From assembly GCA_004352715.1 (NCBI GenBank), contig SCFE01000049.1, forward strand, positions 408,045 to 472,044: a stretch of 64,000 nucleotides of DNA, in the 5' to 3' direction. Source of the DNA: Hofstenia miamia (taxonomy: Eukaryota > Xenacoelomorpha > Acoela). Below are positions 11,416 through 24,245 of this stretch, one piece after another. Each line of letters opens with the position of its first letter. The stretch's first letter is position 1. Position numbers and translations under genes: made by a program. Below the pieces are notes generated by a model. That model was not told the origin of the DNA, ran no database searches, and saw only the letters and a list, made by a program, of their open reading frames with translations.

Positions 11416-12576
11416 TGATCTATTACATTATGCACAGCTAAGCAGTTCTTGTGTATTGTAGAATCTCGCGAAAGGAATGAATCAGTCCACTAATAATCAT
11501 ATGTAATAAACTCTGTTCAAGATAATACAAGCAGATATTGTAGTTTCCTAATGTAGCTAGATGTAATAGCATAATGTAATAAATAGTGTAATGTGAACAA
11601 CGAATGATAGGAAAGCTAATATGAGTAAAAACCCCTATTCTTACACCTAACCTAAGAGCATCTCGGGTAAGCACCGGCTATACACGATGCACCCGTTAAC
11701 TGGAGTCGTGAACCACCATCTAGAATACCCGAGAGCTCGAACGTTTAGCTTTCCATTCTATTAAATAAAATAACCTGATACAAAAACGTAAAGTAAATCC
11801 AGTAAATTAACTTCATCACCAAAATGATCAATTACACAATTTTTATAGTGAAAAATTAACAAACAATCAAATATTTGACTAGTACCTGCTAATTCCAGTT
11901 GTTGACAATTTCAAATGCTTTAAATTTCGTTTGTCTGCTGATTACGCACTTCTGCCTTAATTTGCAGTTGCGATTTAGGTCTAGTGTCTTTTTGCCAAAT
12001 ATTTTAATATCAAAAATTACTGCACTATAAATTTACAAATAACTAATTAATCTTAATCATATGTTTTTACAATTAATATTTTATTCAGTCTTAGTTTCTT
12101 CTTCCTTTTTTCTTAGTTTGACCACATATGATTCAGATTACGATTATGTTACAGTATAACGATTGAGGGCTGTTGTGAGGGATTGCTATGAGATGTCAGC
12201 CTTGATAATTGCATGCAATTAAGTTACTACTAGGGATGGGAATGTTTTTGTCATGTTTAGCTGGCTACATGTAGTAACAAGTACGTGAAAGGCTGATAGC
12301 CACGGTAGGTATGTTAATTACTAATACTATTTTAGATCCAAATTGTTAGACTTATAAGAGACCAATAAGTGACTGTATTGATTCTATAATATTTATATGT
12401 AGATTAGAAGCTGCTGTAGTTTAGTTATCTTTTTATTTTGTCTGCAGCTAGTGTTGTGTCCGTTTTATTTGTCAGTCATTATTGTATACATCTTTTAACT
12501 AAATGTTGGAAGCTGCTCTACTTCTATATTAGCTAATTTTAATTCGCTTAATAGCAGCTATTGTCAGGTTGTGATA
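11416..12576 (+). repeat. Putative 3' LTR, interrupted by an insertion
   Basis: It starts TGATCTATTACATTATGCAC like the left LTR. After about 37 bases it is interrupted, and it resumes at about 12164 with GAGGGCTGTTGTGAGG, following the left copy to GGTTGTGATA at 12576. Substitutions between the two LTRs are scattered, so the element is not young. Confidence 0.6.
11453..12153. mobile_element. Insertion in right LTR, possible solo LTR
   Basis: This ~700-base segment is absent from both other copies of the LTR. It starts TGTATTGTAG and ends TATGTTACA, so it has TG...CA ends with a short inverted match, as a solo LTR would. It contains no protein frame I recognise. I could not find clean target duplications, so the exact borders are uncertain by several bases. 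Confidence 0.4.
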
Positions 12577-12593
12577 TGTTAGATGGGAAATGA

Positions 12594-12870
12594 ATTGGAA
12601 GTAAAGAAGAATTTCGGGTGACTATTTTTTGTGGAATCCACAAAAAGTTAAATGCAAGTTCAACTGGAAGTAAAGAAAGAATTTCGGCTGGCTATTTTTG
12701 TGGAATCCACAAAAAATAAGTTGAATGCAAGTTTATTTAAAAGCAAAGAAAGAATTTCGGCTGGCTATTTTTGTGGAATCCACAAAAAGTTAATGCAAGA
12801 AAAGAAGAAATTTGGCTGAATATTTTTGTGGAATCAACAAATAAGTAAGTGCAAATGCAGTTCGAACTTA
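12594..12870. repeat. Minisatellite with palindromic core
   Basis: About four diverged units of 60-75 bases, each with AAAGAA-GAATTT-GGCT and the perfect inverted repeat TTTTTGTGGA-A-TCCACAAAAA. The last unit has TCAACA instead of TCCACA. The units start just after the right LTR. Confidence 0.75.
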
Positions 12871-12984
12871 AGAAAGGTTTTGACTGACAGTTCAAAAGTG
12901 AATTCTAAATCTTGAAAGAACTATTTTGTGAAGCCTTCAAAAATGTAACACAAATACAAAGAAAATATATGATTTGTGTAGAAT

Positions 12985-12989
<5 letters not shown>

Positions 12990-13028
<39 letters not shown>
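12990..13028. repeat. (TA)n microsatellite
   Basis: An alternating TA run of about 38 bases closes the minisatellite region. Confidence 0.9.
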
Positions 13029-13033
<5 letters not shown>

Positions 13034-15719
13034 TGTAATATGTGAATTGCATTAACATATATAACTTATTAATATTTCAGTATAATGTTGCATCGCTTGA
13101 TCTATCAAATTCATATATACACCTTCAAAGAATTTAAACAAAATTCAACACAAAATTTTTGAATGAGGCATGCGTAATCAAATGACAGTCATTTCATACA
13201 TAATTTTGTATATACACATCATGCAAATAACCTTAACACAATTCGTTCTCTGAAAAAAGTTTTATATTCACTTAATTGTCAGACGGAAAATGCATAATTC
13301 ATACTCATTGCTGAAACTAGGATATAAATTCCAGGGGTTCTGGTTCCACTTAAAGGGGTGCAGCTCAAAACTGCAAACATACAAAATTTCTTGCAAGTAT
13401 GGCATGGCCGGCATTAAGCATGACACAGCCCGGATTTCCACATATATTATTTTGGCAAGGGACGCATTCATATGTGCTCAAAAGCACAATTCCTCATATT
13501 GTTTTTCTATCAAATATAGTGATAACGCAAGTATATTGTTTTATACACAACTAAAGAAAACATATGAAACTCAGCATTGCAAATTGAACAATTGCCGTGC
13601 TGTTCACATGAAATACATTAACCATTGACCTTTTCATTGATGCGATCATTCCTGAAGATGAAGCCAAAGATGGACATGGGAAAAAATTTTGCCCAGTCCA
13701 GCCCGAAAATAGCATAGCATATTAAGATCATTGCTCTTTCAGCCCATTGTGTGCTCATTTTTAGGATAAATTCTTTGTTTATCAACTAGTTCTTGTTGTA
13801 AAACAGGTTTTTGAAAAAGACAGATTCTAAAGAAATTCGCCTTTGGTGGTAAAACAAGTAAGAGTTACCGATAGAGCATTTAGTTGTAGATCGTTTTGTT
13901 TACTACAATAAGAACTTTAAAAATCTGACGCAAGTTATTGACGTCTTTGAAAGCCAATAAAGCAATTATATACAGCCTACAAAACGAAATTTTTCGAATC
14001 CCGAAATCAAGCTCAAAACTTCTTGCATTGATTCTCGTTATGGAAAGTTTTTGCTTTTAAAGAAATTTTCAACAACAAATTGTGTGAGGTAATAATGCAC
14101 TGACAGCTATTTTTTCCAAACTAGTTTACTTGAAGACCAAAATAAAAGCTGAGCAGGACGACTTTCTAAAGATAGACGCGATTTTCAGATACCTACAGTC
14201 TGAAAATTTGACGAAAAATTTTTCAGAGCGATTTACTAAAGGTATTCTAGTCTCATATTAGTTCTGCATGCTTCATTTCGTATTAGATTAAATTAGTGCA
14301 GGTGCACATGCCACTTTGTGCAAAATTTTTCTGAAATAAATGCTGCTTAGTCTGCAATTGATATTACGAAAAATGTATTGAGAAAAGATTAAATTCGATT
14401 ACGTTAAAAAAAATTAGGAACTATCTATCACGCTAGAGTTTTTCAATGTTCCCCACTAGAGAATTATGCGAAAATATCTTAGAATAGAACAAAATTATTG
14501 TGCAAATTGTCTTCAATTTTTTCAAGATTAAATGTTGCTTTGAAACAATTTTCATGCATATAAATTGATAGACGCTGTGGTACACAATGTGGGTCACATG
14601 ACTTGAAAAAATATTGTAATTAATGTAAATCTTGCCACAGCTATTGTTTGGATTATTAACTTAAATCGTAATTACCACTTTAAAAGCAGGGATTTTGCTT
14701 TACTTATGAGCAATTGATCATATACAGACGCATATAGTAACCATTTTTTCATTTTTTTCGTTCAAATGTCTATGACTTATTCACTTAAAAGATTATTTGG
14801 AATGAAAACGTGAAATGACAACTTCTAAATTTGCAGCACTAGTTCATGACCTTTTAGTAGGAGAAAAATTTGTTATTTAGATTTTAATTTTACAAGACCG
14901 CAGTTTGAAGTAATTAATTTTTAAAAATGCATACACATCATTGTCTGACAATAAAAAACTAACAATTCCATTTACAATAGCGTGTCAAAATTTATCGCAA
15001 AGGTTAAGTATACAATAATTATTAAGCATCTAGAATAATGTTTGAAAATTTCTTGTGTGATATAACAGAGGAAACTGCGAACTATAGCAAGACTTCATCG
15101 TTTTACACAAGCAGTTCTAAATTTAAATATACTATAAATTAGAATATGGCTTTTTAAAATAGTGGTGTTAGAAGCGTTTAAAAAATTAAAGTTTAACGAA
15201 ATAATTTTTGAAATTGACACATATTAAGTTCTAAAGAGCAAATATCAATAAGTCATTTCAAACTTTCAATGTTTTATCATGCTTCATCTAAAAACCAAAG
15301 CAGTAGTTGAACTGGAATTTTTGGCATTGTATAGAAATAATGTAAAAATGAATTATAGATGTTCATAAATGATCTTCATTCTAAAACGCACAATACCTTC
15401 ATATAAAAAATCACAAATTCATCACTGATTAAATAATTGGTCTTTTTGTTAGCTTCTAAATTCTGACAAAACTAAGAAATGGTTGTAGATTTTAAAATTG
15501 TTTTTTTGAAAAAAATTATTTAGAATTTAAAAATTATTTACCATCTTCAAGATGTTGACATCTAAATTGTAGCAGTTACAAAATATTTAAAAAATATAAG
15601 AGGATCTTTATCATTTAACAATTTCTGTTTTGAATTTGAAACATACTTCTTGAGGAAATGTGTTTTCATTCGGCTTCTTGTAATGCTTGTACTGATATAG
15701 GACTAAACAAATATTCAGG
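13029..15719. other. No supported gene
   Basis: AT-rich sequence without coding signal. The 112-codon frame at 13290-13628 matches nothing I know. 13335-13425 contains GGTGCAGCTCAAAACTGCAA and is related to 21375-21460, so it is probably part of an old dispersed repeat. Confidence 0.5.
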
Positions 15720-16514
15720 CTTAGTAAGATTCTAGTTTTGACATGTTGAAAAATTGAGTAGACCAACATTTGTTATGCAAACATTTTTTGAAAAAAGGTC
15801 GACATGGGTTGGCACCGGCCGGGTGATCGGTGCCGGTGGATATTTTAAAACAGTCATTTAATAATCCTCGAAAAATTTTGGTTTTACATATGAAATCCAC
15901 TAAGTCATTATATGGTGAGAAATTCAATTTCTTGAAATTTTCAAATTAAATTTACAATATCAATTAGGCGTGAGAGAAATTTGCATTTGTTTATCAATTT
16001 TCAAAGTACATGCCTCTATTCAATATTATGCATGATTTTTAGGTATTTTCTTTGTTCAAATTGTAATATCACAAACATATTATTACGCACACCACACCGT
16101 AAATACAAGTATATAACTTCTACAAAGATCTTGAATAACACTGAATGCAAATTACCTCTACTTCGGAATGATCTTTACATCCTATTGGCATTTTGAGCAT
16201 TGCAATTTAGTTTTTAAATCCTGTTTCCTAGAAGAATACACTCATCACAATTTTCAAAGTCCGCATGGGTAGAGAAGATGAAACAGCAGTTTCATTTTCT
16301 TGAATCTTGTTGTTTCTCATAAGGTGTAAGAAAAGATTTGTTTTTCTAGAAACCCTCTATTTTGATCTATCTTCAATTGAACTTTTCATTAACTGTAAAG
16401 TCGTTTGTTCAAAATATTATGATCTTTTGATGTTCTTGTTTTTTACTGACATAATATATGAGTTGACAAGTCCAATGTCAAACATATTGAATAGAAAAGA
16501 CACTGACTAATTAC

Positions 16515-17799
16515 GGAATTTCGCTTTTGATGAAAAAATTCTTACCATGTGGTCAAAATGATCGATTTCACTTTTGTATGAATTGTAGTATTTGATGATT
16601 TCGGGTTTTTCATTAGCTTTTGCAAGAGTGGCAGTATGATTGGTTGTAGCAAGAACAAGCTAAGGGGCTCTTTTTCAATATAAGAAATTAGCAGTATTCT
16701 TTCTGATCGAAAATATTTTTAGGTATCCTTTGAAATGTTTGCAGGGATATTCTTCAATTCTTGTAGAATACCAAGTTAATTCCTTCCGTATATGCCTATA
16801 TAGAAGGTGCTGTTTTCAAATAAATAGTCTAGCAGTGCATTGATGTGAAATAGTTATCGTCTGTAATATTATTCCTATAATTCAAATAGGGCCAAGAATC
16901 TGATCAGCAATTTTTTGAAAAACAGTTTCTAAATTTAAAATAATATAATATAATCAGTTGTTGATTTTCAAATGTCAGAAATGGCTTGAAGTATATATGA
17001 GTTCGTTGTATCTGTGAGATAAAAAATTTTCAAGCCCAATTTTCCAGGCTTTGCTGCAATATACTGACGAAAAGCCAATCTCCCATGAAAATCTACTAAT
17101 TGTTTGTCAATACAAAGTGCAACTTCTGGATGGTAAACAATTTGCGATTTCGTTGAAAACAACTATCATATATCTTCAATTTAACAAAACAGATTTTTAC
17201 TTGAATTCCTTAAGTGATCATCAAATTAACATCTTTCTCTTGACATAGCTGCTTAAAAAGCTCAAAGCCCCTTGCAAGATCCCATAAATTTTGAAAATGT
17301 TCCGATAGTAACCAGCTAGTTTATATATTCCAATAAAGCATTCTATTTATTTCTTTGTGACAAATTACCAATGAATCTTGAAATAGTCGTTTCCCTCCAA
17401 ATTAGTGCAACTTATCATTTCATTCGTGAAAATATATCAAAGCGCTTCTTTTATCCTCTAAGTTTAATCCTGACAAAACATAGGACTTTGCTTAACACAG
17501 ATTGGTAATGGATTCCTCACTATTTCAGGAGGATCAATATTATTCCACCTGTGGCTAGATTTTGCAATCATCACTTTCGCTACTATTATATTCTCACTTC
17601 CTGAACTAACATATGGAGAATTTCTAACTTCTAAGTCAACATCAGATTCAAGTTCTGGATGCTGAGCCAAATCTGATGAGAAATTGACCAATTCCGATTC
17701 AGGTAATATATCATCATCATCATCATTATTAATATTAGGTTCAATTGGCAATCTATCTATTTCAGGCTCACCTTCATCACCATCAAACACAAAATACAA
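16515..17799 (-). pseudogene. Degenerate piggyBac-type transposase
   Basis: Read on the minus strand, 17799-17464 is an acidic frame with a poly-Asp run, as in piggyBac transposase N-termini. 17162-16968 follows with SKSQIVYHPEVALCIDKQLV, FHGRLAFRQYIAAKPGKLGL and KIFYLTDTTN, the family's conserved block around a catalytic Asp (IDExxxxFxGR, here IDK). Farther on come DDNYFTSMH (family TDNYFTS, about 16860) and PEIIKYYNSYKSEIDHFDHM (family YN-x-x-K-x-x-x-D-x-x-D, about 16570). Many stops and frameshifts break the ~430 codons. DNA-level TTAA ends could not be fixed. It is a fossil, but the ordered motifs make the identity firm. Confidence 0.8.
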
Positions 17800-18795
17800 T
17801 TATTAAGGTGTAAATCGAGTTCTCTTTCGGTGACAATTCATAATAATTCACAACAATACATCTAAAACCTGCAAAAAAATGGTTAAAAAGGTTAAAACAT
17901 TAACGACAAATATATTTTTATTTCAAAAAAGCCGTATTTAGCTGTAAGAATATTGAAAATTGTAAGGACTATAACTGGGGTCGTTAAAGACCCGAATTTA
18001 GGCTTAAACAACAGTTTCTAAATTTACAATAAGCAAGATATCCAATAAGGTCAATATCTTGATTAGATATATGTTTAATAGTACATGAAATGTAAAAAAT
18101 TTTTACACAATTTTAACTGCTACGGTGGACATTAAATTTTACTTGGGATCCAAAAAGACCGCACTGTTCCAAAGTTCTAAGAGAGTTCTTAGATCTTCAT
18201 CAGTTGTTAAGAACTTAGAAAATGTACATTGATCTTGTCAGGGTCACCATGTAAAATTGCCAAGTTTGTGATGTAGCCTAAATTGAGCCATTTCTGACTG
18301 TAATTGATTGTTGACGATTTCAACAGAGTATTACAATAATTACTTCAACAATAATAGAAAAAATCTTAACAGTAACACCAATAAATACAGATATATTTAG
18401 TTAGCAGTATAATTCATTTCCGCTATCAATGATGCCATTCAGCCGAAGTAAACATCAATGCTGCAAGGACAATAATCCAATTCAACTTTGAGGTGTCTTT
18501 TTTATTATCTAGGTCGCTTGTCAACCAATAACTTTTTAGTTCTCAGCTTATATATAATAATGTACATGCAAAAACTTACAGACATTGTTGGAATAATGTC
18601 ATTACTACAGATCTGATTTGATACATGTTGAAAATAATGTTTAAATGACGAAAAAATTAATTACCAAACATAATGTTTACGGCACCTAAAACCAGGTATG
18701 GTTGCAGAAATGTTTGGCCTAGCACCAACTCAGACCATCTCTGTGACGCATAAACAATTATAAAATTCATAACAGTAAAATACAAACAACATATA
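17800..18795. other. No supported gene
   Basis: AT-rich, no coding signal. GGGGTCGTTAAAGACCCGA near 17979 is a short imperfect palindrome around TTAA and could belong to the end of the piggyBac fossil, but no matching far end was found. Confidence 0.4.
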
Positions 18796-19658
18796 ATGAC
18801 AGCAGTCTAAAAAGGTTAGTAACATAATCAAGAGCAATGATAAGCATCGAGTTTAAACGTTTTATTCAACAATTTTTCTATGCATGGCAGCTTAAATGCA
18901 AGCGTCTGTTTGTACTTTTGCATCTCCTGCCTCATAAACAAAATTATCAAATTGTCGAAAGCACAAAAAGAAAAAAACATCCTACTACACTCCCTCTAAT
19001 AATGGCAGACTAACTTCAGTTACCAGTTTTATACATATTTTCATCATATGTAGTAACAAAGTGATTAATAAATGTTGAATTTCAGCACCAGAAACAAGTG
19101 GCTGTTTAGTATTCAATGATAGCCCAGTATCAGGGGCTCTTAGCAGTTTGGTTGGTTTACCTTGGAGTGCGGCATTGATTATTTGTAATTATATTAATTT
19201 ATTATATTGTACTATTGGTAATAATANATGACAGCAGTCTAAAAAGGTTAGTAACATAATCAAGAGCAATGATAAGCATCGAGTTTAAACGTTTTATTCA
19301 ACAATTTTTCTATGCATGGCAGCTTAAATGCAAGCGTCTGTTTGTACTTTTGCATCTCCTGCCTCATAAACAAAATTATCAAATTGTCGAAAGCACAAAA
19401 AGAAAAAAACATCCTACTACACTCCCTCTAATAATGGCAGACTAACTTCAGTTACCAGTTTTATACATATTTTCATCATATGTAGTAACAAAGTGATTAA
19501 TAAATGTTGAATTTCAGCACCAGAAACAAGTGGCTGTTTAGTATTCAATGATAGCCCAGTATCAGGGGCTCTTAGCAGTTTGGTTGGTTTACCTTGGAGT
19601 GCGGCATTGATTATTTGTAATTATATTAATTTATTATATTGTACTATTGGTAATAATA
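18796..19658. repeat. Exact 431-bp duplication around a single N
   Basis: 18796-19226 and 19228-19658 are identical by eye over 431 bases, separated by one N at 19227. Zero divergence and the N between them point to an uncollapsed overlap of contig ends rather than a biological tandem duplication. Confidence 0.9.
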
Positions 19659-19758
19659 TACTCAATAACTACATAAATTATAATAGGCGGTCAGACACAT
19701 GCACAAATAGGGTTAAACAAAGAACAGATTTTGGAAGACCGCATACATCTCTAGTGCT

Positions 19759-19878
19759 TGCCGAATGTGGAATAAATTAGATAAAGTAACGCGCAAAGCT
19801 CCAAACTTAAGAACTTTTAGGAGAATTTTAAAACAAAACCTACTTGCAGACCAATACACTTTTGGATATTCAAAATAA
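19759..19878 (+). pseudogene. LINE ORF2 C-terminal end with 3' tail
   Basis: The frame ending at TAA 19876 reads CRMWNKLDKVTRKAPNLRTF then RRILKQNLL, the familiar C-terminus of CR1/Jockey-like LINE ORF2 proteins (FWN-x-LP then a basic FK-x-x-LK helix). Upstream, one frame over, is NRRSDTCTNRVKQRTDFGR, the usual preceding basic segment, so a frameshift lies near 19755. A T- and TG-rich AT tail follows to about 20060, as in a LINE 3' end. A 5'-truncated dead copy. Confidence 0.65.
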
Positions 19879-22036
19879 CTTAATATTTGGAGGAAATTCT
19901 AGCAGTAAATTTAAGTTATTTTAATTATTTTAATTTGTCTATATGTAAATATTTTAATTTTTTAGCTTGTTTATTGTATATGTATGTATTTTAGTATGTG
20001 CTGTTCAATTTTGTAAATATGTGTGTATGTATATGTTTGTAAATATTGCACATATATATTTTTTCAAATTTGTCAGCATGTACAGCAAATGTACTATCAT
20101 TACATAAACAAAAATATAGCTATTGAAGACTTACAGCTGGAGTCAGTTTTCTTCTGTCACACAAATTGTTAGACGGAATAAAAATTCTCAATGTTTCGCT
20201 TTCTTTTATAAAAAACAAAATGTTCAGTAACCTAGACAAAGATCTTGTTGCTTGTAAATATTCTCAATTCCAATGACACTCAGTCTTTAAACTCAAAGCT
20301 CAAGAGGCTAATTATCAGCATTTCATACTTCGCATCATCTGCATTCTCGAAATCACTAAAGTGTCATGATTCTAATCTTCGAAGAAACTTCATTTTGCGA
20401 GTGATCCCCATAAAGCAGCACTCTCTAACCCTATTTACTTATCCTCATATGTAAAACAAGAAATAAAGAATACTTAGATAATCATCGGTAAATAAATGTA
20501 GAGCTAAAGCAGTACGTTATCGGCAGTATGATAGAAAACCATTCTCAAAGAAAGTAAATTTGAAAGTATTTAGAAATTACATTTACATATCTCCAAAGCA
20601 ATTCTCTCTATCATTTTTTGTTATGGATTTTTTTACATAAGTCGTTTGAGCATATCAGAACTATATTCAAATCATAATAGAGACACTTTTTCTAACATAA
20701 TGAAATTAGTCGATTATTGACTTCGAATAATTATTGAAACCGCTAATTGCTGCCCAATTAACCCCATGCAATTGTAACTAGCACAGATATGCACGAGTAA
20801 GTAGATCGACCCTGTACTATATCCACTCACACATAGCACCTCTCAACTCGAAGCACTACTAAATAATGACGCTTAAATTTAGTAAGTTTATTATCAAACA
20901 ATCTCTTAGTTCTTGAGGCAAAATTTATTCGAAAATAAACAATGAATTTCAGAAAAGCATATGGTTAATTAATATTAAATTCTGTTCATCTCAATAAATA
21001 TTTTTATTTCTTAAGATTACCTTCCTTAGGAAATGTTAAGCTTAATCCAGGACCAATTCTGAAAGAATCGAAAATAATCTAAGAAATTCCTGGAATAACT
21101 ATAAATTTGTTTATCTCAAAGCTTGAGGTCTCAATTCAAACACAAACGATTTTCTAAACTTTATAAAAAATAAAAGTCAAAGCTAAAACTTATCCTAATT
21201 TGTTTAATAGAAACTGACATTATTCCAAAATTGTCATAAAAAACCGCTTAGGAAGACGTGGCGAACTAATAATATTAGTTCCAAAATGTTTAAAACCGCT
21301 GGGTAAATTAGAATTTGAAACACGATATATTTGAATTTTTCTGGATAGAAATTATATATTTTGAAATTCCTAGTGTACTTGTTCTACCTAAGGAGGTGCA
21401 ACTCAGAACTGCAACCATGCATGCTTTTTTGCAAGTATATTATGGTCGGATTTAAGAACTAATAAATATCACATATAATCCAAATAAAAATTTTTATATT
21501 TTAAGTTACCTCTTCTGTTCTGTAATTATATTTGGCTCACATTAATAAAAATAATTTTAATAATCTTGAAAAAATTCGCTAAAAGTATTTATGTCACACG
21601 TGCATTACAACTTAAGTAATACTTAGCGTCTTTGCACTTATACAAGTAAATTACCTTATAAAACTAATCATTTTAAGATAATTTTCGCAATGAATTATAT
21701 AAGCTCCTCGGACGAAATAATGGAAATACTTTTGGAACAGATATGCTTTTATTACATATGTATACGTGCTACACTCAGCATCTTGCATGAACAAGTAAGC
21801 ATTAAGAAACCATTTTAATCTCACTAAAATAGAACAGACACCAACTAACTGGACTAATTCAGAAAAATCAAATGAATAATCTGCTTTAAAATAGAAAATC
21901 TTTTTCGACCAATACAATAATACAAAGGAAAAATGACACATTTAAAAGTTTTCGAAGTAAAGGAATTTCAACTGACGTTAACTAAGGAAGATAAACTACG
22001 ACAGAACAAGACAAAATTTTCAATTTAGGCCAAGAT
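19879..22036. other. No supported gene; LINE tail then AT-rich DNA
   Basis: Nothing coding can be supported. 21375-21460 resembles 13335-13425 (shared GGTGCA-CTCA-AACTGCAA and TTGCAAGTAT), so an old dispersed repeat is present twice in the window. Confidence 0.5.
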
Positions 22037-22064
22037 TATATATATATATATATATATATATATA
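22037..22064. repeat. (TA)n microsatellite
   Basis: Alternating TA run of 28 bases. Confidence 0.9.
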
Positions 22065-22237
22065 CTACCAAGCGCCAGCGAATAAGAAACTATAATAATA
22101 AACTTAAAAACAAATATATCGGCTACCTCTTATAATTTTCCAATCTATATGATTACAGTTTCATTCCTTACTCTCAAATTCGCACACGAGAGATATTTAA
22201 TTTCGCACAAGAGAGATTCAAGTTCGTATATTTGTTT

Positions 22238-22438
22238 ACACAGTGCAGAGATGGAAGACGGTCGATACTGACCACTGGGCCGAACCTGATCAGGCCGGTC
22301 ACAGACCGGATCCTGTCACCCTTACTTTCACTTCACCAATCAAAACCGGTTACTTCTTGAGATGTGTCTCCGTTCATCCCGTTCTTGAAGCGGTCATGGT
22401 CACCAACTAAAGGTACCGCTTCCATCTCTGACACAGTG
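22238..22438. mobile_element. hAT-type MITE with perfect 8-bp target duplication
   Basis: The element proper is 22246-22430 (185 bases). Its termini are CAGAGATGGAAGACGGT and, reverse complemented, CAGAGATGGAAGCGGT. Both flanks carry ACACAGTG (22238-22245 and 22431-22438). CAG-starting inverted repeats and 8-base target duplications are the hallmark of hAT elements. It is GC-richer than its surroundings and has no coding capacity. The intact target duplication and near-perfect ends suggest a fairly recent insertion. The 730-bp element at 50843-51572 shares the termini. Confidence 0.92.
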
Positions 22439-24180
22439 TATATTCCATTTTTCAATTTTTTTAGTAATATAATAGTTTATTTTGTACATCCAAAGAATTT
22501 CAGAGTTATGTTTCTAATACTATGCTTTTTCTGACGTGTTTATTGAAGATTAACTATACTTGATACATTGTTACTTACCTATTTTATAGGTAGTGCAAAC
22601 AAATTCACACACATTGCTTTCGAATTCTTTTGTTAATTTTATTATTAAGTGCATTTAATACCATATCAGAGACGAGAAAAGGGCCAGTGCAGTTTGTCTA
22701 AAGCTGATACACTTGCGTAGGCCCGCGCCCAGTCCGTTGCCCGTACCCATAAAAATAGGCCCCGTTAGTTTGTCCGTGCCCGTATGCTAAGCCCGTTATG
22801 CCCATAGCTAAATGTCTAACTAAAATACCATAACACCTATCAATGCAATTTATGTCAAAAACCAAATCAAATACTTTAATTTTACAACGATAAAGTCATC
22901 ATTTAGTCCCGTTTCCAGAAGAAGTTTTACCAATTAATTGCCAATAAACTAACAACACATTAAACAGTGTGGAAATAATGTAAGTGGTCTATTGATTAAT
23001 CTTGGTTTTAGGTATCATATCCCTAGCACATAATACAGTTTGTATGACCTTGTAAATTAAATAAATTACATTAATTGAATTCAGACGATATAGAGCGTCT
23101 TCTGATATTCACAACTTACAATTCTCAAATCACAGTGTAATGTACATATTTATGCAATATCAGAAGATGACAGTGAAATGAAACTCTCTGATTTGGAAGA
23201 ATACAGTTAATTTTATGTTGCTCAGTGTAATATTTTATGTGCTATTTTGTAATAAATTGAAATATAGAATAAATAGAATAGATAGAAAACACTTATCCAT
23301 CCATCTATCGGACTAATGTACAAATCGTTTTTATTAATTAAAATTCTCCAGTTAAGTTCAGAGTCCGTACGCCCGGTCCGTGCCCTACCCTAGTTGATAC
23401 CATTAGGCAAACACTTCTATAGTGGAGTAGTAGAATATAAATTAGGACAGAGTTGAACATAGGAGAGCGGTCAGGGCAAAGAGTCTGTGGAAAAGATTGA
23501 CATGAGTCAAACCCAGTCTGGCCAACAAACTTTACACCCCTTTCAACGAATACCAATTCGGTCAACTTTATTATGCTTAACAATAAATTCTCTCAATTTT
23601 TCGAATTAATAGGTCAAAGCTAAGTATATTGAAATGTTATTGTAAAATCTACGCACGCGGGAGCAAATGACTTAACAGGGAGTGTCATGCCCCTTTCCAA
23701 CTTAACTATGGCCCTGTTAAACTCTGTCCCATATTAACCGATGTATTATATTATACTGCTCCAATCTAGAATTTTTTGCCTCAAGAATGTTTGCTCATTG
23801 GTATGATGCTTTCGACAAACTCCATTGTTTGACTTGGTCCTCTGGGGAGGTTAGGGTTAGGGTTAGGCATGGTGTTGAATGCACTGGATAATGAAATTAA
23901 GCAAAAGAAAACAAAAGCAATGGTTTTATTTAACTTGCATTTCCTAGAAAATAAGTATGTACGCGTGTTCCAATACTAGTTAAACTTCAACAAATACGTT
24001 AGAAGAAGCATAGCATTTGAACTAGAACTCTAACCTTTTTTAGATTTCCAAAATAAACTATTATATTATTAAAAAAATTGGAAAAAAATAAAATATACAC
24101 AGAGTAAACAAATGTATTATATTGAATTTCTCTTGTGCGAAATTAAATGTCTTTTGTGCGAATTTAAGCTTCTAACGAGT
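22439..24180. other. No supported gene; short telomere-like and GCCCGT-rich patches
   Basis: 22690-22805 and 23355-23395 carry repeated CCCGT-containing words in otherwise AT-rich DNA and may be ends of an unidentified repeat. TTAGGGTTAGGGTTAGG lies at 23851-23867. No gene is supported. Confidence 0.5.
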
Positions 24181-24245
24181 CGATCCGATCCGATCCGAGC
24201 CGAGCCGAACTTGAGCAGAGCAAGTGATGTACAACGAGCTGAAAA

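Noticed and set aside
15785-15840. GC-rich near-palindrome GGCACCGGCCGGGTGATCGGTGCC as a possible element end
   Set aside because: No matching terminus or target duplication found in the neighbourhood.
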